From assembly GCA_902594545.1 (NCBI GenBank), contig CACJMO010000009.1, forward strand, positions 1 to 43,672: a DNA stretch of 43,672 nucleotides, written 5' to 3'. The number at the start of each line of letters is the position of its first letter. Within the stretch, counting starts at the first letter, position 1. A program made the translations under genes and the position numbers. Shown here one piece after another: positions 15,857-25,581 of the stretch. This DNA comes from an uncultured SAR86 cluster bacterium (lineage in GTDB: Bacteria > Pseudomonadota > Gammaproteobacteria > Magnimaribacterales > Magnimaribacteraceae). The notes below the pieces were generated by a model. That model ran no database searches. It was not told the origin of the DNA and saw only the letters and a program-made list of their open reading frames with translations.

Positions 15857-17236
15857 TCAACTCTTTAGGTCGAGAACTTTCATCCAGCGTCTTGATTTAT
15901 ATCTCGCTGCAAGCAAGACTCCTTTAAGGAAATAGTCTGCAACCAAAGTTGCATAGATCCATTCAATCGAGAGTCCAAGTACATAAAAGATGTAAGCAAG
16001 AGGTACACGAACAAGCACTAGTCCTATGAGAGTTATAATGAGAGGCGATTTGGTATCTCCAGCACCTCTTACAGCCCCTCCTATTGAAAATTCAATTGCC
16101 ATGAAGGGCTGCATAATTCCTAGTATCCACACAAAAACTACTGCTTTGTTGATCACATCGATATCATTTATGAAGAAAGCAGATAGTTCTCTTGAGAAAA
16201 TAGCCAAAACTATGCCTAAAGTTCCCATGGAAAGCATTGTCAGACCTGCTGCTTTGAATCCAGACTCATAAGCTTTATCTGGATCAGATGCTCCTAGGTG
16301 TTGTCCAGTTAATGTTGCACCTGCTATGGCGAAGCCATTTCCTACGGTAAATGAGACCATAAGGACATTTACGCCTATATTGTAAGCCGCAACGGCATCT
16401 GTTCCATAAAGAGCAACTATCCAAAAGAATGACAACATTCCGAATTGAAAAATAAAAGACTCGAGCCCAGCTGGATAACTGATAGTTATTAATTGATTCA
16501 ATCTTTCGTAGGTCATTGAACCCGCTTTGCCTACTTGAACAGCAAGTTTTTTACCAAACCAAAGTGCTAGAACTAAAATAGAGTTAAAAGTGAAAGCTAA
16601 GCCACCAGCTAGGGCTGCTCCAACAACACCCATTTGAGGGAAACCAAAACGCCCTTCAACCAGCCCGATTAATAAAAATATATTTACGATATTTGTAACT
16701 AAACCTATATAAAGTGGAGTTTTAGCATCTCCAGCTGCTCTTTGGGCAGTACCGAGAACCATAGAAATTGCAAATACTGGAGTGAAGCCCACTAAAATTT
16801 GAGTGTAGGTAACTGACAATTCTCTAGAAGCTTCATCAAGACCGAATAAGCCGATCATATAATCAGCACCAATCCATAAAAGAATTACTGTAAAAAAGGA
16901 AATTAATAAACAAAGCCCCATGGAGGCTCTAGTAACTTGAGCAGCTTCATGAGCATCCCCTGACCCAATAGCTCTTGCAACTAAGGCTGTTGTCCCAGCC
17001 ATAATAGCCATTAGTAATGCTTGAAAAACCCAAAATATACGTTGTCCAGTCCCAACTGCGGCTACTGCTTCGGCTCCTAAAGACCCTACCGCTTTTATTG
17101 CAACCAGACCGACAGAAGCAAATAATAAATTACTTAGAATTGAAGGCCAGGCTAAACCCCAAACACTCAAAGACTCTGGATGAGTTATTTCTTCGGGTTG
17201 ATTTTTGGTTGGGTTTTTATCTGCTTCCGTGGACAT
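15857..17236 (-). CDS. MATE family cation-coupled efflux transporter
   Basis: This 459-residue membrane protein has about twelve hydrophobic segments and the MATE two-fold repeat. Diagnostic stretches include LAWPSILSNLLFASVGLVAI at the first helix and GAVRGAGDTK near residue 390, matching the repeat-equivalent GTAQRAAGDAKTPL near 165. MATE proteins export cationic drugs or metabolites using Na+ or H+. The gene ends 12 bases before the alkyl-sulfatase-like gene and may be its operon leader. The substrate cannot be predicted. Confidence 0.92.
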   Translation of the reverse strand: MSTEADKNPTKNQPEEITHPESLSVWGLAWPSILSNLLFASVGLVAIKAVGSLGAEAVAAVGTGQRIFWVFQALLMAIMAGTTALVARAIGSGDAHEAAQVTRASMGLCLLISFFTVILLWIGADYMIGLFGLDEASRELSVTYTQILVGFTPVFAISMVLGTAQRAAGDAKTPLYIGLVTNIVNIFLLIGLVEGRFGFPQMGVVGAALAGGLAFTFNSILVLALWFGKKLAVQVGKAGSMTYERLNQLITISYPAGLESFIFQFGMLSFFWIVALYGTDAVAAYNIGVNVLMVSFTVGNGFAIAGATLTGQHLGASDPDKAYESGFKAAGLTMLSMGTLGIVLAIFSRELSAFFINDIDVINKAVVFVWILGIMQPFMAIEFSIGGAVRGAGDTKSPLIITLIGLVLVRVPLAYIFYVLGLSIEWIYATLVADYFLKGVLLAARYKSRRWMKVLDLKS

Positions 17237-17275
17237 AAAAAAGGCTGCTATAGTACCACAATCAAATATTGAATT

Positions 17276-17854
17276 ATGGCTAAGCTTTATTTTAATTATT
17301 CATCCATGAACGCTGGAAAATCTACTATGCTGCTTCAAGCCAACCATAATTACAACGAAAGAGGAATGAACGCTCAGCTATATACTTCTGAGCTGGATAC
17401 TCGATTTGGGAATGATGAAATTACTTCAAGGATAGGTTTAAAGAAAAAATCCAATATATTTACAACAAAAACAGATATTTATAGCGATATTTTAAATAAG
17501 AATAATGAAGTATCAGTAGATTGTTTGCTCATAGATGAAGCTCAGTTTTTAACAAAAGAACAGGTAACACAATTAGGTATGATCGTAGATAAATTAGACA
17601 TACCAGTACTCGCTTTCGGTATTAGAACGGATTTTCAAGGCAACTTATTTGAGGGCAGCAAATACCTTCTGGCATGGGCAGATAATCTAAAAGAGATAAA
17701 AACAGTATGTCACTGTGGCAGAAAAGCCACCATGGTTTTAAGAATCAATGATAAAGGTCAAGTAATAGAAGATGGCATGCAAATTGAGATTGGTGGTGAG
17801 GACAAATACGTCTCTGTATGCAGAAAGCATTTCTTCGAAAAAAATGTTGGTTAG
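17276..17854 (+). CDS. tdk: Thymidine kinase
   Basis: Type II thymidine kinase phosphorylates thymidine to dTMP in the salvage pathway. The P-loop SSMNAGKST is at residues 9-17, and the Walker B/catalytic segment LLIDEAQFL includes E88. The zinc site is C145, C147, C182 with H185 (CHCGRK ... CRKHF), so one of the usual four cysteines is His. The 192 residues are normal for the family. Its end overlaps that of the converging nucleoside transporter by 4 bases, so substrate import and phosphorylation genes lie side by side. Confidence 0.96.
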   Translation: MAKLYFNYSSMNAGKSTMLLQANHNYNERGMNAQLYTSELDTRFGNDEITSRIGLKKKSNIFTTKTDIYSDILNKNNEVSVDCLLIDEAQFLTKEQVTQLGMIVDKLDIPVLAFGIRTDFQGNLFEGSKYLLAWADNLKEIKTVCHCGRKATMVLRINDKGQVIEDGMQIEIGGEDKYVSVCRKHFFEKNVG

Positions 17855-19101
17855 AGAATGCCGATCATAAAGCCTGTAAGACATGAGGCCAATAAGGCTC
17901 CCCAAAGAGCTTTTCCTGAGACAGAGATTAAGTCCATCCTCCTCTCAGGTATCATTGCACTTAATCCGCTTAATAAAATTCCTACAGAACTAAAGTTAGC
18001 AAAACCACAAAGAGCATAAAGCATGATTAGCTGACTCCTGTCAGTAAGCTGATAGGTATCTGTGTCAGCCAAATAAAGATAAGCTACAAACTCATTTAGA
18101 GCTGTTTTCACACCTAAAAGCTGACCTGCGATTATCGACTCTTCCCATGGAATGCCCATAAACCAAGCTAAGGGCGCAAATAAATATCCAAGAAGAAGTT
18201 CTAAAGTAACAGGATTACCGAGAAGTGGAGGTAAAAGACTCAAAATTGAGTTTGCTAAAAATACCAATGCCATTACAACTATCAACATAGCAATAACATT
18301 GAGGAAAATATCAAGACCATTTTTTGTACCTTGTGTTATTGCATCCATAACACTTGAGTAAAGCTCATTTGATTTTTTATCGGGGAAATCTGTTTTTACG
18401 TCACTGGGTAGCATCATATTTGCATACATTATTCCTGCTGGAACAGATATTAATGAAGCAGATAGAAAGTGACCTATCAATCCCGCCCCATATATTGGAT
18501 ATAACATGGTTGTGTAAACAACCATGACTGATCCTGCAATCGTTGACATGCCTACAGTCATGATAATTAACAGTTCATGCCTGGTCATGGATGCGAGATA
18601 GGGTTTAATTAATAAAGGAGCTTCTACTTGGCCCAAAAACACATTAGAGGTGGCTCCTAGACCTATAGGCCCTCCTACATTCAATGGCCTTTTAAAAAGA
18701 ATAGAAAGAGCGTTAACGATAACCGGGATAATTTTTAGCCTCCAAAGAAGTGCAGATATAGCCGACATAACAATAATCAACGTTAATCCACCAAAAGCAA
18801 AAATAAAAGTTCCACCTGGATTAATTATTTCAAATGGTGCATTTGGTGCACCATCTGCTAAATAACCAAATACAAACCCGGTACCGTAATCATTTGCTGC
18901 TTTCAATACCATTACTCCATCCGATAAAACGGTAAAGAAAGAACTGATTATTTCAACCTTAGTTAAAAGGATAGCCAAGATTAGTTGAATTAAGACTCCA
19001 CTTACAACATACCTAATCTTAATTGACTTAATGTCTTCACTGAATATTGCGCCTAGCGCCAAAAGAGCAAATAAGCCTATTGTTGATTGCAAATACTCCA
19101 T
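17851..19101 (-). CDS. nupC: Concentrative nucleoside transporter (NupC/CNT family)
   Basis: This 416-residue inner-membrane symporter imports nucleosides with H+ or Na+. The CNT core reads GLGATSNVFLGQVEAPLLI near residues 148-166 (nucleoside-binding G-Q-x-E-A-P), and the second half has GVKTALNEFVAYLYL. The last part, CGFANFSSVGILLSGL, is also typical. The ATG shares its A with the stop codon of the upstream oxygenase gene (TAATG), so the two are coupled. Pairing with tdk supports a thymidine or pyrimidine nucleoside preference, which is inference. Confidence 0.94.
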   Translation of the reverse strand: MEYLQSTIGLFALLALGAIFSEDIKSIKIRYVVSGVLIQLILAILLTKVEIISSFFTVLSDGVMVLKAANDYGTGFVFGYLADGAPNAPFEIINPGGTFIFAFGGLTLIIVMSAISALLWRLKIIPVIVNALSILFKRPLNVGGPIGLGATSNVFLGQVEAPLLIKPYLASMTRHELLIIMTVGMSTIAGSVMVVYTTMLYPIYGAGLIGHFLSASLISVPAGIMYANMMLPSDVKTDFPDKKSNELYSSVMDAITQGTKNGLDIFLNVIAMLIVVMALVFLANSILSLLPPLLGNPVTLELLLGYLFAPLAWFMGIPWEESIIAGQLLGVKTALNEFVAYLYLADTDTYQLTDRSQLIMLYALCGFANFSSVGILLSGLSAMIPERRMDLISVSGKALWGALLASCLTGFMIGIL

Positions 19102-20033
19102 TACATTAATTTAATTTCTTTCAATCTCTCTTGTAAAAAATCCTCAGCATAAATACCTTCAGGATAACGATTTGGATTGTTGTCATCAATTGTAGTGGAT
19201 AGTGTTTGAATAAACCAATCTGGATTCGGATGAACAAAGAATGGAATTGAATATCTAGATGTTTTCATCTCTTCAGGTGTAGCTGTCACTCTATGCGTAG
19301 TCGAAACAAGAAAGTGATTAGTTAATCTTTGGAGCATATCTCCAACATTACAAATAATTACATCGTCCTCAACAGACGCCCTGAGCCATTTGTTATCGGA
19401 TGATAATATTTCAAGACCAGCCTGCTGGCCGCCTATTAGTAATGTTATTAAATTTATATCTTCGTGAGCACCTGCTCTCTCCCCTGCCTCTTTTTCTTCT
19501 ATCGGAGGATAATGTATAACTCTCATGACACTATTTCCTTTATTAGTAATGTCATGGAAATACCTTGAATCTTGTTCTAAATAAAGAGCAATTGCTTCCA
19601 ATAGAGTGTTACCTAATTGATCAAACTGCAGAAATAAATTATTTGTTATTTCCTTGAATCCTTTAATATCAGGTATATCTAGATTGTCGGGCATCCATTT
19701 TTTATACCGATCAGTTGCATCTAACTCTCTGCCTACGTGCCAAAATTCTTTCAGATCAGCAAAACTTGCATCTTTTGGAGTTTCAATTTTAAAAGGCGTA
19801 TAACCTCTGGCCCCGTGCAGTTCAGATTTGAAATAAGTTTGTTTTTTTTCTGCTGTATAGCCAAAAAAAATATGGAATAGCTCTTGGGTATCTTTGACGA
19901 GTTGAGTGTCAATTCCGTGACCTTGTATCCCACAAAAGCCCCAACGATGAAAGCTATTGCCTAGATTTTTTGAAAAGCTTTCAGCATCTTTTCTAAAATC
20001 ATCTAAAGATAAGACTGGGAAAGGGGTTTTCAA
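19101..20033 (-). CDS. Isopenicillin-N-synthase-like 2OG-Fe(II) oxygenase
   Basis: This 310-residue protein has the two-part layout of the IPNS/DIOX family: an N-terminal non-haem domain (FPVLSLDDF...GFCGIQGHGI) and a C-terminal 2OG-FeII oxygenase domain. Iron ligands are H190-x-D192 (AHEDINL) and H247 (STTHRV), and R260-x-S262 (SRYSIPFF) binds the co-substrate. No member of an antibiotic cluster is nearby. The start is a TTG at 20033 with no clear ribosome-binding site. It is coupled to the nucleoside transporter, so nucleoside or nucleobase oxidation is one thought, but the substrate is unknown. Confidence 0.88.
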   Translation of the reverse strand: MKTPFPVLSLDDFRKDAESFSKNLGNSFHRWGFCGIQGHGIDTQLVKDTQELFHIFFGYTAEKKQTYFKSELHGARGYTPFKIETPKDASFADLKEFWHVGRELDATDRYKKWMPDNLDIPDIKGFKEITNNLFLQFDQLGNTLLEAIALYLEQDSRYFHDITNKGNSVMRVIHYPPIEEKEAGERAGAHEDINLITLLIGGQQAGLEILSSDNKWLRASVEDDVIICNVGDMLQRLTNHFLVSTTHRVTATPEEMKTSRYSIPFFVHPNPDWFIQTLSTTIDDNNPNRYPEGIYAEDFLQERLKEIKLM

Positions 20034-20045
20034 TTTAAATAAAAT

Positions 20046-20074
20046 TTGTAATTAATTTCGATTGAATAGATTAT
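20046..20074 (+). promoter_or_regulatory. Candidate sigma-70 promoter of the PfkB kinase gene
   Basis: TTGTAA (20046-20051) and GATTAT (20069-20074) are separated by 17 bases. Seven bases follow before the ATG at 20082, so transcription would begin at the start codon itself. There is no Shine-Dalgarno sequence. Confidence 0.45.
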
Positions 20075-20081
20075 ATCTCAT

Positions 20082-20975
20082 ATGAATAAGATATATGGTT
20101 TCGGAAATGCCATGATAGATATTGAAATACAGATAGAAGAAAAAGACCTTCTTGAGATCAATATTGAAAAGGGAAATATGAAACATATCGATGATGGTGA
20201 GCTTGAATCTCTTTTAAATAAATACTCCAACAATATTGAATCTAGACTGCCTGGAGGATCTATTGCAAATTCCTTGTATGCAGCTAATCAAAATGGTGCT
20301 TCTATTCACTTTTCTTGTTCGGTGGGTGATGATGATTATGGAGATTATTTTGTAAGTAGTTTCGAAAATAATGAAAATCTTATTACTTACAAAAGATCCA
20401 AATTACCAACAGGCATATGTCTTATCTTTGTAACGGAAGACGGTGAAAGAACAATGGCATCCAATCTAGGAGCAAATCTAGAGCTAAGACCTGAAATTCT
20501 AAATCTTGAAAAAATAGGCAATTCAGATTTCCTTATTTTTGATAACTTTTCCCTTTTCTCCGAAAGCGGTTTAAATACTGTTATCGCTGCGCTTCGTGAA
20601 AAACAAGAATCAAAAGTTTGTTTTGGTATTTCCGATAAAACTTTAATAGATGAAAATTTAAAAAACCTTAAATGGCTAAGTCAAAACAAGATTGATCTAA
20701 TTTATGGAAACAATAATGAACTTTCGGAACTGAGAAATAAGGTCACCATTAAGTCAAAAAATATATTGGAAAGCTTCGGAAAGAAAGGAGCCGGCTTTAA
20801 TGGTTCACTAGTGCCAGCACCAAAAATTGAAGTGATAAATACAAATGGTGCTGGTGATGCTTTAATTGGAAGCTTTCTTGCTTTCAAGGATCGTTTTGAT
20901 GACAAAACAGCTCTATTTAAGGCTGTAGGTTATGCTTCCAGAGTTTGTAGAGTAAATGGTCCCAGGCTTATATAA
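20082..20975 (+). CDS. PfkB-family sugar/nucleoside kinase (adenosine kinase-like)
   Basis: This 297-residue ribokinase-fold enzyme phosphorylates a sugar or nucleoside. The signature NTNGAGDA is at residues 253-260, with D259 as the catalytic base, and the substrate loop RLPGGSIANS is at 55-64. The opening YGFGNAMIDIE resembles adenosine-kinase-like members of marine bacteria. With tdk and the nucleoside transporter close by, nucleoside salvage is the best guess. The C-terminal GYASRVC is typical. A perfect hairpin terminator starts directly after the stop codon. Confidence 0.88.
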   Translation: MNKIYGFGNAMIDIEIQIEEKDLLEINIEKGNMKHIDDGELESLLNKYSNNIESRLPGGSIANSLYAANQNGASIHFSCSVGDDDYGDYFVSSFENNENLITYKRSKLPTGICLIFVTEDGERTMASNLGANLELRPEILNLEKIGNSDFLIFDNFSLFSESGLNTVIAALREKQESKVCFGISDKTLIDENLKNLKWLSQNKIDLIYGNNNELSELRNKVTIKSKNILESFGKKGAGFNGSLVPAPKIEVINTNGAGDALIGSFLAFKDRFDDKTALFKAVGYASRVCRVNGPRLI

Positions 20976-21003
20976 AAGAAACGCCACAAAAGTGGCGTTT
21001 CTT
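20976..21003. terminator. Bidirectional intrinsic terminator
   Basis: A 12-base perfect inverted repeat (AAGAAACGCCAC, loop AAAA, GTGGCGTTTCTT) lies between the converging kinase and TonB-receptor genes. Its T-rich and A-rich flanks allow it to end transcription from both sides, but it begins only one base after the kinase stop codon. Confidence 0.9.
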
Positions 21004-21017
21004 GATGCAGATAAAAT

Positions 21018-24000
21018 CTAGAATTGATATTTAAATCCTAAATTCCATTGATAAGAAGATTGACCATCTCGGTTATAAACAAACAGTCCATCATCAGCAT
21101 CAACGCCGACGATGTTGTATCTACCTTGCGAATCATAAGGATTATCTTCGTCTAAGATAATTTGTCTGCTTCTATTGCTGTATTCTCTGACAATACCCTT
21201 ATCATCATCGATTAGATTTAGCAGGTTAGTTATATCTAGATAAACAATTACTTTATGGTCTCCCATGAGATTGATATCTTGAGTAATTCTTAAATCTAAA
21301 GAAGAAAGCCAAGGACTATTGAATGCATTTCTAGGCACAATACCGCCTTTATATGATGCAAGACCAGATCCATTTACGTGAGCCATAACAGCTGCAGCAG
21401 TTGCAGCATCTTTAAATACGACATTCGGGTCGTTTACTCCTGTAGGCACATAGGCAGCATCATAACCTCCGTCTGTCCTATCATTAGCAAAGGAATCATC
21501 ATATCCATCAAAAGTTACACTATACGGCTCGCCAGATTTTCTTACATATACTAGAGAAAACCTTGTATCGTTATTTCCTATAATTTGAGTAGTGTAATCT
21601 AAGCTCGATATAAATTTATGTTCAACCATGAAATTAGATCTCGCGGCAGATATGTTTTCTCCATCAGATCGAACAGATCTTGCATAAGAGCTTTCACTTT
21701 GTGCACTAGTAAGTTCAAAGATATCACTAGCATTCATCTTGGTATAAGCAGCCATCCAGCTAAGATCACCAAACTCTTTAAATGCAGAGAAAGTCCAAGC
21801 TTCTGATTTTCCTTCATCGGAATTCGTTAGTCTGTAATCTCCTCTTCCGCCATAGATTCCTCTTCCATCAGCCAGAGTACCTTCTCTTTCCAATCCAAGA
21901 TCTGTAAAAAAGACAGCTTGTCTTACTTGGTCTAAATTGTACTCAAGCGTTAGATCCCATCCACTATCAAGAAGCATGTCTAACCCTAAACTAGTTCTCC
22001 ATGATGATGGTGCTTCGAAGTTTGGATCAGTGCTTTGTGCAACGCCGTAAGGATTATCGCCCGAGGGTACGACATACTTAGAGTCAGGAGATGTTAGCCA
22101 GAAAGCAGTAGGATCACCTTTTGGCATAGGTCCAGGGAAATTGCTTGCGGATGGGTCATAAGAGAACCAGCCTCTGTAGTCTCCCGTAGCTCCAGTTCTT
22201 GAGTAGGCATTACCATACCAGACTCTAGGAATACGACCCATGAATAACCCCCTTCCTCCGCGTAGGGTTGCTGCAACCACTTTGTCTCTCTCTCCAAACA
22301 TCGATTCAGAAACATCCATATTGAATGAGAATCTTGGTTGGATTAAGTCAAAGTCAAATTTAGATGCATTAGAGAATCCATATTCTTTTACAAAGTTAAC
22401 ATTTGTAGCGGGAGCTACAGGCGTTACAACTGAGTCATATCTAAGTCCAAACTGAACAGTAAGATCGCTGTTTACATACCATTTGTCTTGTATATAAAAA
22501 GTTTTCTTATTTACTTCAAAGTCAGCAGCCATGCTTCTTGTTGCTGTATGGCCTGCATAAGGTTCATGAATTCTTAATCTGCTCCAAATACCATTTTTAT
22601 AGTCTTCAAAGCTCCTGAATCTTACTTCACCGTTATATCTAGCTATAAATAAATTAACAACATCAGAATTATCTTCTTCGTAACCGAAGGTATAAACATG
22701 ATCATCATTATCGTAATCAGCTTTGAATGTTAAGAACTCAGAATCTACTTCAATGACATTCGCGCCTCGATATCTATCACCGCCTAAAAACACATTGTCC
22801 CTATCACCTGAATCTGGATCAGTAATGGTTATGTTCATTTCAGGGAAAAGGTCATCTCCATAGGAAGAATCATCTTCAACCATTTCATAAGTTGTATATT
22901 TAAATTTAGTAGATAACCTATCTGACCAATCACTATACAAAGTGAAAGAAGCTCTATCTATTTCGGGATCTTTGTAATACCAGTTATTACTGAAGACCGT
23001 TCTAGACCAATTATTGTATCTCTGAGGGGTGAGATCTTCTGAATGAGATAGGTTTAAAGTAGCCCTATGGTCATCACTGATGACAGCGTCAAGTTTAACT
23101 GTCCATTCTTCATGAGTTTCATCAAACGTTACCAAATTAATATATCCAGGATCATATCCACCATAGTTATCTATAGTAAATTGCCTGATTTCATTAGCTA
23201 ATGCTGTTGTAACAACTCTTGCAGGATTTTGCGCACCGCTGTCTTTAGTTCCATAAAGGCCCGGAAGAGATTTGGTATTTTCTTCATATCCTACAAAGAA
23301 AAATAATCTATCTTTTAAGATTGGTCCCGCCAAAGTAAAAGCCATGACTTCGTCTTCGAATTCAGGGAAATCTTGTCCTTGATAATCTCCCACATTACCC
23401 TCGTCTCTATTTTGATAGTAAGCTGATCCATGAAACTCATTTGTTCCGGATTTAGTTACCACGGCAATAGAACCACCTGTAGTATTTCCTCTAGATACAT
23501 CAAATGGAGTGATGTCTATGGACAACTGATCAACAAAATCCAAACTAACAGGATTTCTCATTCCACCAAAACCATTATCGTTTAGACCAAATGGGTCATT
23601 GAAGCTTATGCCATCAATTGTGAAGTCATTGTATCGAGCGTTAGCTCCCATGACGCTGATTTGAGCGTCTCTTCCAACTCCGCCATTCACTGAAACTCTT
23701 GGATCCATTTTCGCGAAGTCCGCAACAGATCTGTTGATCGTTGGCACAGCATCCATCGCATCTCTATTTAAAAGAGTGCTTGTTCCCATTTTGAAAGCTT
23801 CAGCTGGTTTTGCTGTAACAACTACCTCATCAGCAGCTGAAGAGCTTGAGAGTGTTACACTGAAGGACAAAGGGTCACCTAGTGAAAGATAGAGTCCGCT
23901 TAGAGATTCTGAATCATAACCAGGAGCCGATACCTTAACAGTATAAGGACCACCTATAGGTAAGAATGATAGTGAGAAGCTACCTGAACTTCCTGCAGTT

Positions 24001-24164
24001 GTTGTTTTAGTGATACCTGTAGGTGTATGTTCAGCAACAATAGTTGCACCAGAAACATTTACGCTTCCTCGCATTCCTGAAGTAGTATCTACGTCAGAAA
24101 AAGTTGGTAAGCTCAAACAGATAATCGATGTTAAAAGAAGAATTCTTTTGAAGATTGGTTCCAT
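21018..24164 (-). CDS. TonB-dependent outer-membrane receptor with carboxypeptidase-regulatory-like N-terminal domain
   Basis: This 1048-residue protein (from ATG 24164; the frame is open to a TTG 4 codons earlier) starts with a signal peptide (about 1-23). A CarbopepD_reg/CnaB-like beta domain follows (about 27-110, GSFSLSFLPIGGPYTVKVSA), then DEVVVTA at the plug entry, the plug (DAQISVMGANARYNDFTIDG) and a large 22-strand barrel ending in Phe (WNLGFKYQF). This is the Oar-like layout. Such receptors import siderophores, glycans or peptides, or act in adhesion; the substrate is unknown. A GGGG ribosome-binding site precedes the ATG. It is monocistronic, bounded by the terminator at 20976-21003. 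Confidence 0.93.
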   Translation of the reverse strand: MEPIFKRILLLTSIICLSLPTFSDVDTTSGMRGSVNVSGATIVAEHTPTGITKTTTAGSSGSFSLSFLPIGGPYTVKVSAPGYDSESLSGLYLSLGDPLSFSVTLSSSSAADEVVVTAKPAEAFKMGTSTLLNRDAMDAVPTINRSVADFAKMDPRVSVNGGVGRDAQISVMGANARYNDFTIDGISFNDPFGLNDNGFGGMRNPVSLDFVDQLSIDITPFDVSRGNTTGGSIAVVTKSGTNEFHGSAYYQNRDEGNVGDYQGQDFPEFEDEVMAFTLAGPILKDRLFFFVGYEENTKSLPGLYGTKDSGAQNPARVVTTALANEIRQFTIDNYGGYDPGYINLVTFDETHEEWTVKLDAVISDDHRATLNLSHSEDLTPQRYNNWSRTVFSNNWYYKDPEIDRASFTLYSDWSDRLSTKFKYTTYEMVEDDSSYGDDLFPEMNITITDPDSGDRDNVFLGGDRYRGANVIEVDSEFLTFKADYDNDDHVYTFGYEEDNSDVVNLFIARYNGEVRFRSFEDYKNGIWSRLRIHEPYAGHTATRSMAADFEVNKKTFYIQDKWYVNSDLTVQFGLRYDSVVTPVAPATNVNFVKEYGFSNASKFDFDLIQPRFSFNMDVSESMFGERDKVVAATLRGGRGLFMGRIPRVWYGNAYSRTGATGDYRGWFSYDPSASNFPGPMPKGDPTAFWLTSPDSKYVVPSGDNPYGVAQSTDPNFEAPSSWRTSLGLDMLLDSGWDLTLEYNLDQVRQAVFFTDLGLEREGTLADGRGIYGGRGDYRLTNSDEGKSEAWTFSAFKEFGDLSWMAAYTKMNASDIFELTSAQSESSYARSVRSDGENISAARSNFMVEHKFISSLDYTTQIIGNNDTRFSLVYVRKSGEPYSVTFDGYDDSFANDRTDGGYDAAYVPTGVNDPNVVFKDAATAAAVMAHVNGSGLASYKGGIVPRNAFNSPWLSSLDLRITQDINLMGDHKVIVYLDITNLLNLIDDDKGIVREYSNRSRQIILDEDNPYDSQGRYNIVGVDADDGLFVYNRDGQSSYQWNLGFKYQF

Positions 24165-24293
24165 AATTAACCCCAAAAATTAATTAAAAAATAGTTAGAT
24201 TCATTCTACACCTCTTGGGTATAAAAGAAATAAAAACTGACTGAAATTTAAGTGAAAACTATGTGACTTTGAACCAATCTCTACTCGAATGCA

Positions 24294-25562
24294 CTATCCC
24301 AGTATCGAATCCTTATTGAGATAGCCTCTTAAAGCATCTGGAACTGACACTGAGCCGTCTGATTCTTGAAAATTTTCCAAAATTGCAAGCACTGTTCTGC
24401 TCAATGCCAAACCTGAGCCATTGAGCGTATGGAGTAATTCAGTGTTTTTGTCTCCACTTCTTTTCCATCTCGCTTTTAACCTTCTTGCTTGAAAGTCTCT
24501 AAAATTTGAGCAAGAAGAAATTTCTCTATAAGCATTTTGAGAAGGAACCCAAACCTCTAAATCATATGTTTTAGCTGCTGAAAAACCAATGTCACCGGAG
24601 CATAATGAAACAACTCTATAAGGCAGATCTAATTTTTTAAGAATGGATTCAGCATGCCCTGTTAATTCCTCCAAGGCTTCTTCAGAATCAGAGGCCTCTA
24701 CCGCCTGAACCAATTCGACCTTCTCAAACTGGTGAAGTCTCATAATCCCTCTTGTATCTTTACCATAGCTGCCTGCTTCACTTCTAAAGCAAGGAGTATG
24801 ACAAACATATTTTATCGGAAGGCTGACCGAATCAAATATCTCCTCTCTGAGGAGATTCGTAACTGGAACTTCGGCTGTTGAAGTTAAATAAAATTCATTT
24901 TTGTTATCTAACTTAAATAAATCTTCTTCAAATTTAGGTAGTTGGCCAGTTCCTAACAAAGAATCTTTGTTAACTATGTATGGGACGTATACTTCTTCGT
25001 ATCCATTCTCCGACACATGGGTATCCACCATAAAACTAATTAATGCTCTCTGGAGTTGAGCAATTTCGTTCTTAAAAACTTTAAATCTAGAACCGGTGAT
25101 TTTTACCCCGGCCTCCATATCTATTTCTTTATCCGCGATCTCAAGATGGTCTTTAACAATAAAGGTAAATTCTTTAGGAGAGCCATGTTTTCTGATCTCT
25201 AGATTATCTGTTTCGTCTTTACCATCTGGCACATCAATATCTATTAAATTTGGAATAGACAAAGTAAATTCTTCAATAGCTCTTAATAACTCATCTAATA
25301 TTTTTGTTTGTTCTTTAATCTCTTGGGTAAGATTTGAAGCTTTATCCTGTAAAGAGCTTATATCTTTACCATCTTTCTTAGCCAAGCCAATCTCTTTCGA
25401 GATATCATTCAGTTGAGACTGCTGTGTCTCGTTTTTACTCTGTAGATCTTTTCTTTTTGTTTCTAGTTTTGTCCAAGTATCGATATCAAAGACATATCCT
25501 CGTCTCTTGAGATTATCAATTACAAAATCTGTATCTTTTCTCAGCCGTTTTGGGTCTAACAT
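24294..25562 (-). CDS. serS: Seryl-tRNA synthetase
   Basis: This class II synthetase charges tRNA-Ser. The 422 residues comprise an N-terminal coiled-coil tRNA-binding arm (about 30-105) and a catalytic core. Motif 2 appears in CFRSEAGSYGKDTRGIMRLHQF and motif 3 in NGSGLALSRTVLAILENFQ. Start ATG 25562 has a TAGAAT box 6 bases upstream and no ribosome-binding site, so it may also be transcribed on its own. It lies 19 bases after lolA, last in the ftsK-lolA-serS group. Its cognate type of tRNA, tRNA-Ser(UGA), lies at 9753-9844. Confidence 0.97.
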   Translation of the reverse strand: MLDPKRLRKDTDFVIDNLKRRGYVFDIDTWTKLETKRKDLQSKNETQQSQLNDISKEIGLAKKDGKDISSLQDKASNLTQEIKEQTKILDELLRAIEEFTLSIPNLIDIDVPDGKDETDNLEIRKHGSPKEFTFIVKDHLEIADKEIDMEAGVKITGSRFKVFKNEIAQLQRALISFMVDTHVSENGYEEVYVPYIVNKDSLLGTGQLPKFEEDLFKLDNKNEFYLTSTAEVPVTNLLREEIFDSVSLPIKYVCHTPCFRSEAGSYGKDTRGIMRLHQFEKVELVQAVEASDSEEALEELTGHAESILKKLDLPYRVVSLCSGDIGFSAAKTYDLEVWVPSQNAYREISSCSNFRDFQARRLKARWKRSGDKNTELLHTLNGSGLALSRTVLAILENFQESDGSVSVPDALRGYLNKDSILG

Positions 25563-25581
25563 GTTTAAATTCTAAAACTTT

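Noticed and set aside
18985-20033. Beta-lactam antibiotic biosynthesis indicated by the IPNS-like protein
   Set aside because: The family is broad, and no ACV synthetase or other cluster gene lies nearby.
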